The notes under the pieces are model-generated. The model did no database searches, was not told where the DNA came from, and saw only the letters and a program-made list of their open reading frames with translations. Positions 43,127 to 51,041 of a stretch of 64,000 nt of DNA are shown here, piece after piece. The DNA lies in NCBI RefSeq assembly GCF_000219215.1, contig NC_015723.1, positions 1,922,001 to 1,986,000 on the forward strand, in the 5' to 3' direction. Each line of letters starts with the position of its first letter. Position 1 is the stretch's first letter. The position numbers and the translations under genes were made by a program. Origin of the DNA: Cupriavidus necator N-1. GTDB lineage: Bacteria > Pseudomonadota > Gammaproteobacteria > Burkholderiales > Burkholderiaceae.

Positions 43127-43221
43127 CTTGTCTGTCTCCACCGTTAGATTGGAAATGCTTGCCGGCGTGCCTTTATGGGATGGCATCCGCTCGGCTGTCG
43201 GCCAGGGCACGCGCCCTGCCC

Positions 43222-44055
43222 TCAATACCGGATCTGCGCAACCGCGCGCAGCGCTTCAGGTGTGGCCGTGCCGTAACCAAAGAACTCCAGGTAGGCCGGA
43301 ATCATCTCGAACAGCATGTCGGTGCCCACCTGGACCTTGCAGCCGCGGGCCAGTGCGGCTTCGAGGAAGGGGGTGTATTCGTGCTTCATCACCACCTCGC
43401 CGACCATCGCGCCGGGGGCGATGCGCGCGACGTCGAACGGCAGCGGGTCGCCTGCGTGCATGCCGAGCGGGGTCGCGTTGACCACCACGTCGAAGCCTTG
43501 CGGATCGTCCGATCCGGTGCTCACGCGCAACGCCGGGTAATGCTCGGCCAGGCGGCGGGCCAGCGCACGCGCGGCGCCTTCGCGGGCATCGAACAGCGCC
43601 AGTTCCGCCACGCCGGCTTGCGCCAGCGAGGCGGCGATCGCGCTGCCCACGCCGCCGCTGCCGGAGACGATGGCGCGCGCGCCTTCCGGCCGGCAGCCCT
43701 TGCGCACGATGCCGCGCACAAAGCCGGCGCCATCGAACTGGTCGCCGACCAGCGTGCCGTCGTCGCGCCGCAGCACGGCGTTGCACGCACCGGCGATGCG
43801 GGCGGCCGGCGTGAGCTCGTCCACCAGTTCCAGCGTGGCGACCTTGTGCGGCATGGTCACGAGCGCGCCGCGGATATTGGTCAGCCGGAACAGGGAGCGG
43901 AACACTTCGGCATAGTTGTCGGGCTTGACGCCCATCGGCACCACCACCGCGTCGATGCCCTGCTGAGCGAACCAGGGGTTGTAGATCATCGGCGCCTTGA
44001 ACGACTCCGTGGGATAGCCAAGGTGCGGGATAAGCGTGGTCTTGCCATTGATCAT
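43222..44055 (-). CDS. Shikimate/quinate dehydrogenase (AroE family), probably catabolic
   Basis: 277 residues from ATG 44055. The upstream frame to 44181 has no signal and poor family fit. Catalytic Lys lies in VTMPHK, catalytic Asp in GDQFDGAGFVRG and the dinucleotide motif in SGSGGVGSAIA. The opening INGKTTLIPHLGYPTESFKAP differs from the biosynthetic AroE form, as in catabolic paralogues. Reaction: shikimate or quinate to the 3-dehydro acid. With AroQ and QuiC this gives a route to protocatechuate. Confidence 0.88.
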   Translation of the reverse strand: MINGKTTLIPHLGYPTESFKAPMIYNPWFAQQGIDAVVVPMGVKPDNYAEVFRSLFRLTNIRGALVTMPHKVATLELVDELTPAARIAGACNAVLRRDDGTLVGDQFDGAGFVRGIVRKGCRPEGARAIVSGSGGVGSAIAASLAQAGVAELALFDAREGAARALARRLAEHYPALRVSTGSDDPQGFDVVVNATPLGMHAGDPLPFDVARIAPGAMVGEVVMKHEYTPFLEAALARGCKVQVGTDMLFEMIPAYLEFFGYGTATPEALRAVAQIRY

Positions 44056-44319
44056 GGTGTTGGTGAGCCTGGCGGCCGGCCCGGGTGCGTTTCGATGACC
44101 GGAGATTAGTGGCCGGCTGCCCGCCAGCCAAGCGTCCTTTACGCCATATTGCGCGATCAGTGAACGCATATGCGCGATCAAGGCGCGCAGTTCGGGTTTC
44201 TACGAGGTGCTGCGATGCGCCGTCCAGGCGCGGCCCGGCGAGGGCGCGTTGCTATGATCCGATCGTCGCCGCAATGGCCCGGCACCGCCCCCCATCGCCA
44301 CCCAACAGGAGCAACGACA
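44056..44319. other. Divergent region between AroE-like and HPPD genes
   Basis: 264 bases without a supported gene. Open frames here are only upstream extensions of the two flanking genes. It should hold both promoters. The AGGAG for the HPPD gene is at about 44307-44311. I could not identify convincing -35/-10 pairs or a palindromic operator. Confidence 0.5.
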
Positions 44320-45402
44320 ATGAGCGCCGCAGACGTCTCTTCCCCGCGCGCCGACGATTTCCAGACGTGGGACAACCCGCTCGGGATCCAGGGCTACGAG
44401 TTCATCGAATTTGCCTCGCCCGACCCGGCCGCGCTGGGTCGCACCCTTGAACGTTTCGGCTTCGCCGCCATCGCCCGTCACCGCCACAAGGCCGTGAAGC
44501 TGTACCGGCAGGGCGAGATGAATTTCATCGTCGATGCCGAGCCGGATTCGTTCGCGACGCGCTATGCCAGCGAGTACGGCCTGTCGATCTGCGCCATCGG
44601 CATCCGCGTGAACGATGCCGCGGCCGCCTTTACCCGCGCGCTGGAAGCTGGCGCATGGCCCTTCGAGGGCGGCACCGTGGGGCCGATGGAGCTCAATATT
44701 CCCGCCATCCAGGGCATCGGCCAGTCGATCCTCTACTTCATCGACCGCTGGCGCGGCAAGGAAGGCCGGCCAGGCGACGTGGGCGATATCTCGATCTACG
44801 ACGTCGATTTTCGCCCGTTGCCACAGCCCGACAATGCGCCGGACGCGGGGCTGCTGCGCGTCGACCACCTGACCCAGGCCGTGGAGCAAGGCCATCTCGA
44901 GGAATGGCTGGACTTCTACTGCAAGGTGCTGGGCTTCCGCGAGCTCCAGCCAGCCAGCGAGGCGCATGCGCTGGTGTCGCCGTGCGGGCGCATTCGCATT
45001 CCGCTGTACGAGAAGGGAACGACGCGCCATGACCAGATGCGCCACTACCTGTCGGACCAGCACGGCGAGGGCATCCAGCATATTGCGCTGGCCAGCGCCG
45101 ACATACTCGCCAGCACTGCTGCGCTGGCGGGCAACGGCGTGCAGTTTGTGCAGCCGCCGGCAGCCTACTACGATTCCGTCGACACGCGCCTGCCCGGCCA
45201 TGGCCTGGACCTGGCCGCCCTGCAGCGCTACGGCATCCTGGCCGACGGCGCCATCCGTGCCGATCGCACGCAGGAGCGCTTCCTGCAGGCGTTCGTGAGG
45301 CGCGAGGCGGGCGAGTTCTTCTTCGAGATCGTCCAGCGCGACGGGCATCAGGGCTTCGGCGAGGGCAACCTGCCAGTGCTGGAAGCGCTGTCGGTACGCT
45401 GA
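44320..45402 (+). CDS. 4-hydroxyphenylpyruvate dioxygenase family enzyme
   Basis: 360 residues from ATG 44320, the normal HPPD length. Two VOC barrels: the first with GYEFIEFASPDPAALGRTLERFGF, the second with iron ligands His in VDHLTQAV, His in IQHIAL and Glu in FFFEIVQRDGHQGFGEGN. Reaction in the family: 4-hydroxyphenylpyruvate + O2 to homogentisate. No other homogentisate-pathway gene is in the window, and a second HPPD-like domain lies in the QuiC fusion, so the true substrate needs care. Confidence 0.85.
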   Translation: MSAADVSSPRADDFQTWDNPLGIQGYEFIEFASPDPAALGRTLERFGFAAIARHRHKAVKLYRQGEMNFIVDAEPDSFATRYASEYGLSICAIGIRVNDAAAAFTRALEAGAWPFEGGTVGPMELNIPAIQGIGQSILYFIDRWRGKEGRPGDVGDISIYDVDFRPLPQPDNAPDAGLLRVDHLTQAVEQGHLEEWLDFYCKVLGFRELQPASEAHALVSPCGRIRIPLYEKGTTRHDQMRHYLSDQHGEGIQHIALASADILASTAALAGNGVQFVQPPAAYYDSVDTRLPGHGLDLAALQRYGILADGAIRADRTQERFLQAFVRREAGEFFFEIVQRDGHQGFGEGNLPVLEALSVR

Positions 45403-45790
45403 CACGGCCCCCTTTACCAGCATGCAGCCCAGTCAAACCGCTCCCTGCTGAGCGCGCCAGCTCGCACTTCCTCGCCGCGTCCCTGAGGCGGCGGGCTCGT
45501 CACACTTCCCGCCTTATTCGCCAGCGCCGGTGATCTCTCACCGGCGTCCTGCTTGCCTGCCCGGCCCGGGCGCATCCCGATTTCCCCGTCCTCGCAGCGC
45601 GTATCAACGCCCGATAAATGGCGCTTACGATACTTCAATCGCATTCTCGTCTCATTTTTTCATGCGTTTCATTCCATAAATCAAAACTTCCTATTGACCA
45701 ATCGGAGTCTTCCGCCTACATTTCCCCCAACAAGCAATTTTCCGGAACGTCCTGTTCCACTTTATAAGACCCTCATCAGGAGACAACGCC
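45403..45790. other. Intergenic leader region upstream of xsc
   Basis: 388 bases without a gene. The right half is AT-richer and carries TTGACC (45694-45699) and TACATT (45717-45722), a 17-base-spaced -35/-10 pair. Behind it is the palindrome GGAACGTCCTGTTCC at 45744-45758. AGGAG stands just before the xsc ATG. Confidence 0.6.
45694..45758 (+). promoter_or_regulatory. Candidate xsc promoter and palindromic operator
   Basis: TTGACC and TACATT with 17 bases between them make a plausible sigma-70 promoter. The start would be near 45729, followed by GGAAC-5-GTTCC at 45744-45758. A repressor there would block the beginning of the transcript. The regulator is not encoded next to it. Confidence 0.5.
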
Positions 45791-47647
45791 ATGCGCGACC
45801 TCGATACCACCTCGAATCCCGCCGTTTCCGGTGGCTCGGCCGCCGCGAAGGAGAGCCAGGTCCCGGCCGGCCCGCAGACCATGACCCCGTCGGAAGCCTT
45901 CGTTGAAACGCTGGCCGCCAATGGCGTGACCGACATGTTCGGCATCATGGGCTCGGCCTTCATGGATGCGATGGACATCTTCGCGCCGGCGGGCATCCGC
46001 CTGATCCCGGTGGTGCACGAACAAGGCGCCGGCCACATGGCCGACGGCTACGCCCGCGTGTCGGGCCGCCACGGAGTGGTGATCGGCCAGAACGGCCCCG
46101 GCATCTCCAACTGCGTGACCTCGATCGCCGCTGCCTACTGGGCCCACAGCCCGGTGGTGATCGTCACGCCCGAGGCCGGCACCATGGGCATTGGCCTGGG
46201 CGGCTTCCAGGAAGCCAACCAGCTGCCGATGTTCCAGGAGTTCACCAAGTACCAGGGCCACGTCACCAACCCGGCGCGCATGGCCGAGTTCACCGCCCGC
46301 TGCTTCGACCGAGCCACCGCGGAAATGGGCCCGACCCAGCTGAACATCCCGCGTGACCACTTCTACGGCAAGGTCAACGTCGAGATCCCGCAGCCGCGCC
46401 GCCTCGACCGCGGCCCCGGCGGCGAGCAGAGCCTGAACGAAGCGGCCGAGTTGCTGGCCAACGCCAAGTTCCCGGTGATCATCTCGGGCGGCGGCGTGGT
46501 GATGGCCGATGCGATCGAAGAGTGCAAGGCCCTGGCCGAGCGCCTGGGCGCGCCGGTGGTCAACAGCTACCTGCACAACGACTCGTTCCCCGCCAGCCAT
46601 CCGCTGTGGTGCGGCCCGCTGGGCTACCAGGGCTCGAAGGCTGCGATGAAGCTGATCTCGCGCGCCGACGTGGTGATCGCGCTGGGCTCGCGCCTGGGGC
46701 CGTTCGGCACGCTGCCGCAGCACGGCATGGACTACTGGCCGAAGAACGCCAAGATCATCCAGATCGACGCCGACCACAAGATGCTGGGCCTGGTGAAGAA
46801 GATCTCGGTGGGCATCTGCGGCGACGCCAAGGCCGCCGCGGTCGCGCTGAGCCAGCGCCTGGCCGGCCGCACGCTGGCCTGCGACGCGACCCGCGACGCC
46901 CGCGCCACCGACATCGCCAGCGAGAAAGCCGCGTGGGAGAAGGAGCTGGACGACTGGACCCATGAGCGCGACCCGTACAGCCTGGACATGATCGAAGAGC
47001 AGAAGCAGGAGCGCACGCCCACCGGCGGCCAGTACCTGCATCCGCGCCAGGTGCTGCGCGAGCTGGAAAAAGCCATGCCGGAAGACGTGATGGTGTCCAC
47101 CGACATCGGCAACATCAACTCGGTGGCCAACAGCTACCTGCGCTTCGAGAAGCCGCGCAGCTTCTTCGCGGCGATGAGCTGGGGCAACTGCGGCTATGCC
47201 TTCCCGACCATCATCGGCGCCAAGGTCGCGGCACCGCACCGCCCGGCCGTGTCGTACGCCGGTGACGGCGCCTGGGGCATGAGCCTGATGGAAACCATGA
47301 CCTGCGTGCGCCACAACATCCCGGTGACCGCGGTGGTGTTCCACAACCGCCAGTGGGGCGCGGAGAAGAAGAACCAGGTGGACTTCTACAACCGCCGCTT
47401 CGTCGCGGGCGAGCTGGACAACCAGAGCTTTGCCGAAATCGCCAAGGCGATGGGTGCCGAAGGCATCGTGGTGGATCGGCTGGAAGATGTCGGCCCGGCA
47501 CTCAAGCGTGCCATCGACCTGCAGATGAATCATGGCAAGACCACGATCATCGAGATCATGTGCACGCGTGAGCTGGGCGACCCGTTCCGCCGCGATGCGC
47601 TGGCCAAGCCGGTGCGTTACCTGGACAAGTACAAGGACTACGTCTGA
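45791..47647 (+). CDS. xsc: Sulfoacetaldehyde acetyltransferase
   Basis: 618 residues, a ThDP-dependent enzyme with the three ThDP-fold domains. Xsc marks include GIMGSAFMDAMDIFAPAG, the Glu in VVHEQGAGHMADGYARVSG, FQEFTKYQGHV and the ThDP motif GDGAWGMSLMETMTCVRHNIP. It converts sulfoacetaldehyde and phosphate to acetyl phosphate and sulfite, the central desulfonation step for taurine, isethionate and related C2 sulfonates. pta and a TauE-type exporter follow. The enzymes that would make sulfoacetaldehyde are not in the window. Confidence 0.97.
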   Translation: MRDLDTTSNPAVSGGSAAAKESQVPAGPQTMTPSEAFVETLAANGVTDMFGIMGSAFMDAMDIFAPAGIRLIPVVHEQGAGHMADGYARVSGRHGVVIGQNGPGISNCVTSIAAAYWAHSPVVIVTPEAGTMGIGLGGFQEANQLPMFQEFTKYQGHVTNPARMAEFTARCFDRATAEMGPTQLNIPRDHFYGKVNVEIPQPRRLDRGPGGEQSLNEAAELLANAKFPVIISGGGVVMADAIEECKALAERLGAPVVNSYLHNDSFPASHPLWCGPLGYQGSKAAMKLISRADVVIALGSRLGPFGTLPQHGMDYWPKNAKIIQIDADHKMLGLVKKISVGICGDAKAAAVALSQRLAGRTLACDATRDARATDIASEKAAWEKELDDWTHERDPYSLDMIEEQKQERTPTGGQYLHPRQVLRELEKAMPEDVMVSTDIGNINSVANSYLRFEKPRSFFAAMSWGNCGYAFPTIIGAKVAAPHRPAVSYAGDGAWGMSLMETMTCVRHNIPVTAVVFHNRQWGAEKKNQVDFYNRRFVAGELDNQSFAEIAKAMGAEGIVVDRLEDVGPALKRAIDLQMNHGKTTIIEIMCTRELGDPFRRDALAKPVRYLDKYKDYV

Positions 47648-47684
47648 GTCTGAGCCTGTACAGGCGCCCCGCTTGCGATCGGTT

Positions 47685-47806
47685 TGCTCCCTCTCCCGCT
47701 TGCGGGAGAGGGTTGGGGTGAGGGCGGGGATCTCCACGAAGTTCCGCCTGGTGGCATGCCACCGCCCCCCCCTGCCCCTCTCCCGCACGCGGGAGAGGGG
47801 AGCACA
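47685..47806. repeat. Paired palindromic intergenic repeat, copy C
   Basis: Two inverted units, about 47685-47729 and 47767-47806, nearly match copy A at 15.9 kb. They lie between xsc and pta inside what is otherwise one operon, so the hairpins may separate or stabilise the two parts of the mRNA. Confidence 0.8.
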
Positions 47807-47860
47807 CCGCAAGCATGACAAGGGCTCCGGCCCTTTTTTCCGTTTCTGAAGCCAACCATC

Positions 47861-48895
47861 ATGAAAGCCATCCTCCGCATCATCGACCGCGCCCGCGCCG
47901 CCCCCCGCCGCATCGTGCTATGCGAGGCCGAAGACCCGCGCATCCTGCAGGCCGCGCAGCGCGCCACGCAGGAAGGCATCGCGCGCATCGTGCTGGTCGG
48001 CAACACGCGCCAGATCAACGCCGCCGCGGCCATCCACGGCATCGGGCTGGACGGCATGACGCTGGTCGACCCGGCCACCTCGGCGCTCGCGCCCTCGTTC
48101 GCGCAGCAGCTCTTTGCGCTGCGCCAGAAGAAAGGCATGACGCTCGATGAAGCCAAGCGCGCCGTGCTCGATCCGCTGTGCTTCGCCAACCTGATGGTGC
48201 GCCTCGGCCACGCCGACGGCTCGGTGGCGGGCGCCGACCACACCACCGCCGACGTAGTGCGCAACGCGATCCAGCTGATCGGGCTCGCACCCGGCTTCCG
48301 GCTGGTGTCGAGCTTCTTTCTGATGATGCTGTGCGAGCCTTTCCACACGCTCAAGGGCGGGCTGATCTTCTCCGACTGCGGGCTGGTGGTGGATCCGGAT
48401 GCCGATGCGCTTGCCGATATCGCCATGGCTGCGGCCGACAGCGCACGCACGTTGCTGATGGAAGAGCCACGCGTGGCCATGCTGTCGTTCTCGACCAGCG
48501 GCAGCGCCAGCCATGCGGCGGTGGACAAGGTGGTGTCCGCCACCGAGCGCGTGCGCGCGCAACGCCCGGGCCTGGCCATCGATGGCGACGTGCAGCTCGA
48601 TGCCGCCATCGTCGCCGAGATCGCCGCGCGCAAGGTCGCGCATTCGCAGGTGAACGGCCACGCCAACGTGCTGGTGTTCCCCAGCCTGGAAGCCGGCAAT
48701 ATCGGCTACAAGCTGGCCGAGCGGGTCGGTGGCGCCAAGGCCATCGGGCCGATGCTGCAGGGGCTGAACAAGCCCGCCAACGACCTCTCGCGCGGCTGCA
48801 GCGCGGACGATGTGTTCCATGTCATCGCCGTCACCGTGGTCCAGGCGCAAGCCACCGCGGAACAGGCCGGCAAGGGCGAGCAGGCGGCGGCATGA
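47861..48895 (+). CDS. pta: Phosphate acetyltransferase, short form
   Basis: 344 residues, a single PTA_PTB domain without the N-terminal P-loop region of long Pta. Marks: RIVLCEAEDPRILQAAQ, VRLGHADGSVAGADHTTADVVRNAIQLIG, FSDCGLVVDPDA and INGHANVLVFPSLEAGNIGYKLAER (reading VNGHANVLVFPS here). It turns the acetyl phosphate made by Xsc into acetyl-CoA. Its stop overlaps the start of the exporter gene as ATGA. Confidence 0.95.
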   Translation: MKAILRIIDRARAAPRRIVLCEAEDPRILQAAQRATQEGIARIVLVGNTRQINAAAAIHGIGLDGMTLVDPATSALAPSFAQQLFALRQKKGMTLDEAKRAVLDPLCFANLMVRLGHADGSVAGADHTTADVVRNAIQLIGLAPGFRLVSSFFLMMLCEPFHTLKGGLIFSDCGLVVDPDADALADIAMAAADSARTLLMEEPRVAMLSFSTSGSASHAAVDKVVSATERVRAQRPGLAIDGDVQLDAAIVAEIAARKVAHSQVNGHANVLVFPSLEAGNIGYKLAERVGGAKAIGPMLQGLNKPANDLSRGCSADDVFHVIAVTVVQAQATAEQAGKGEQAAA

Positions 48896-49662
48896 AGGCA
48901 GAACTGTTGTTGCCGCTGCTGGGCCTGCAGGCCCTGCTCGGCGCAGGCACCTATTTCCAGACGGTGACCGGCTTTGGCCTTGGCATGATCGTGATGGGCG
49001 TCACCAGCGGACTTGGGCTGGCGCCCGTGGCCACCGTGGCCGCGGTGGTGAGCCTGGTCACGCTGGCCAACAGCGCCTGCGCGCTGCCAGGCAAGCTGCA
49101 GCATATCGACTGGCGCGCCGTCGCCGCGGCGGCCATCGGCATCCTGCCGTCGGTAGTGGTCGGCGTGCTGGTGCTGGAGTACCTGAGTTCCAGCGCAGCC
49201 ACCCTGCTGCAGCTGCTGCTGGGCGCCGTGATCCTGTATGGCGGCCTCAGCGCCGCGCTCAAGCCCGCGCCGCTGGCGCAACGCTCCGGCGACGGCACCT
49301 TCTTTGTCAGCGGGGTATTCGGCGGACTGCTGAGCGGCATGTTCGGCGTCTCCGGCCCGCCGCTGATTTTCCAGTTCTACCGGCAGCCGATGAAGCCGGT
49401 TGAAATCCGTTGTGCGCTGATTCTGGTCTTTACCGTGACCTCCACCGTGCGCACGCTGTTCTCGGCCTGGCAGGGGCAGCTCGATGCCGCCGTGTGCGTG
49501 CAGGCCGCCATTGCCGTGCCGGTGGTGGTGATCGCCACGTTGCTGGGGCGGCGTTTTCCGCCGCCGTTCTCGCCGGCCACGACGCGCAGGGTGGCGTTCG
49601 GGGTGTTGATCGGGATCGGGGCCAGCCTGATGCTGCCGGCGATTTCGGTGTGGGTGCTCTAA
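48892..49662 (+). CDS. TSUP family exporter (TauE/SafE type), probable sulfite exporter
   Basis: 256 residues with about eight membrane segments. Family marks are TGFGLGMIVMG near the N terminus and GGLLSGMFGVSGPPLIFQFY at the start of the second repeat. Translational coupling to pta by ATGA and the xsc-pta context point to export of sulfite released by Xsc. Confidence 0.9.
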   Translation: MKAELLLPLLGLQALLGAGTYFQTVTGFGLGMIVMGVTSGLGLAPVATVAAVVSLVTLANSACALPGKLQHIDWRAVAAAAIGILPSVVVGVLVLEYLSSSAATLLQLLLGAVILYGGLSAALKPAPLAQRSGDGTFFVSGVFGGLLSGMFGVSGPPLIFQFYRQPMKPVEIRCALILVFTVTSTVRTLFSAWQGQLDAAVCVQAAIAVPVVVIATLLGRRFPPPFSPATTRRVAFGVLIGIGASLMLPAISVWVL

Positions 49663-49694
49663 GGGCGCGCGCGCCCTTAGAGCCGGGACCGGCC

Positions 49695-50999
49695 TCAGGC
49701 GATTGAGCCTGCGGGCTGCGCCAGCGGCGCGGTCTCTTCCTTCTCCCCGCCGCCGCCCGCCTGCCCCAGGTCCATACCGGTAGTCTCGGGCAGCAGCACC
49801 GCGGCGACCACTACCATCGCGTAGCCGACTCCCGCCACGATGGCGATCGCGCTCGGCAGCGAGGTGTGCCCCGTACTCAGCCACCCCACCGACAGCGGGA
49901 ACAGCGAGCCGATCACCCGGCCGGCGTTATACGAAACGCCATACCCCGTTGCCCGGATATCGTTGGGATAAGACTCGGAGATGGTCGCGCCGATGCCCGC
50001 GAACACGCCCTGCATTAGTATGCCGAGCGGGAAGCCAAGGAACAGCATCGACGTATTCGACACCGGGATCACCATATAGACCAGCGCGGCCACGAACGCC
50101 CCGACCGCGAAGGCGATGTAGGTCAGCCGCCGGCCCCAGCGGTCGGTGGCGTAGGCACCCGCCACGTAGCCGATCAGTGAGCCGATGATGGTGACCGCCA
50201 GGTAAGAACTGGTGCCGAACACCGACAGGCCGCGCTCGGTCTTGAGGAAGGTCGGCAACCACGTAGCGATGGCGTAGTACGCGCCCAGCATCCCGCCCGA
50301 CAGCAGGCTGCACAGCAAGGTCTTGGACAGCAGGGGCCCACGGAACAGCCGGCCCAGGCCTGCCAGCGCCGCCCCCTGCCGGCCGGCCGCCCGGCTCTTC
50401 AGGAAGATTTCCGGCTCTTCCAGGTTGCGGCGCAGGTAGATCACCACCAGCGCCGGCAGGATGCCGAGGAAGAAGCAGACCCGCCACGCCGTCTCCGCCG
50501 GCAGCACGCTGAAGGCGATCGCGTACACGATGGCGGCCGCGCCCCAGCCGAAGGAATAGCTGCTGGCGGTAAAGCCCGAGTATTTGCCGCGATGGGCCGG
50601 GTTGCGGATCATCTCCGTCACCAGCACCATGCACAGCGACGACTCCCCGCCAAACCCCAGGCCCTGGATCATGCGGAACAGCATCAGCTGCTCCGGCGAC
50701 TGCGCCAGCCCGCACAGGAAGCAGGCCCCCGCGAACACCACGATGGTCCAGCGCAGCACCCGCACGCGCCCGTAGCGGTCTGCCAGGATGCCGGCGCCGA
50801 TCGCGCCCACCAGCGACGACACCAGCGTCCAGGTGACGATGGCGCCCGCTGTCGACTTGCTCATGCCCCATTGCCCGAGCAGCGTGGAGATAAGAAACGA
50901 ATAGATCATGAAGTCGAAGACATCGACCGCATGCCCAAGGAACGCGCCATAGAAGCCCTTGCGCTCCATGCGCGACAAATCACGGAACCAGTCGAACAT
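49695..50999 (-). CDS. MFS transporter
   Basis: 434 residues, 12 membrane segments: GHAVDVFDFMIYSFLI in TM1, ILADRYGRVRVLRW in the loop between TM2 and TM3, and GLGFGGESSLCMVLVTEM in TM4-5, the aromatic-acid/sialate-like branch. It lies 42 bases behind the amidase on the same strand, so the pair probably imports and hydrolyses one amide. The gap between them is an unusual GT-only tract. Confidence 0.9.
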   Translation of the reverse strand: MFDWFRDLSRMERKGFYGAFLGHAVDVFDFMIYSFLISTLLGQWGMSKSTAGAIVTWTLVSSLVGAIGAGILADRYGRVRVLRWTIVVFAGACFLCGLAQSPEQLMLFRMIQGLGFGGESSLCMVLVTEMIRNPAHRGKYSGFTASSYSFGWGAAAIVYAIAFSVLPAETAWRVCFFLGILPALVVIYLRRNLEEPEIFLKSRAAGRQGAALAGLGRLFRGPLLSKTLLCSLLSGGMLGAYYAIATWLPTFLKTERGLSVFGTSSYLAVTIIGSLIGYVAGAYATDRWGRRLTYIAFAVGAFVAALVYMVIPVSNTSMLFLGFPLGILMQGVFAGIGATISESYPNDIRATGYGVSYNAGRVIGSLFPLSVGWLSTGHTSLPSAIAIVAGVGYAMVVVAAVLLPETTGMDLGQAGGGGEKEETAPLAQPAGSIA

Positions 51000-51041
51000 G
51001 ATCCCTCCCTGTGGTGTGTGTAGTGTGTGTGGTGTTGTGGC

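Noticed and set aside
45776..47821. A 681-codon minus-strand frame across xsc
   Set aside because: Same shadow effect. xsc is unmistakable on the plus strand.
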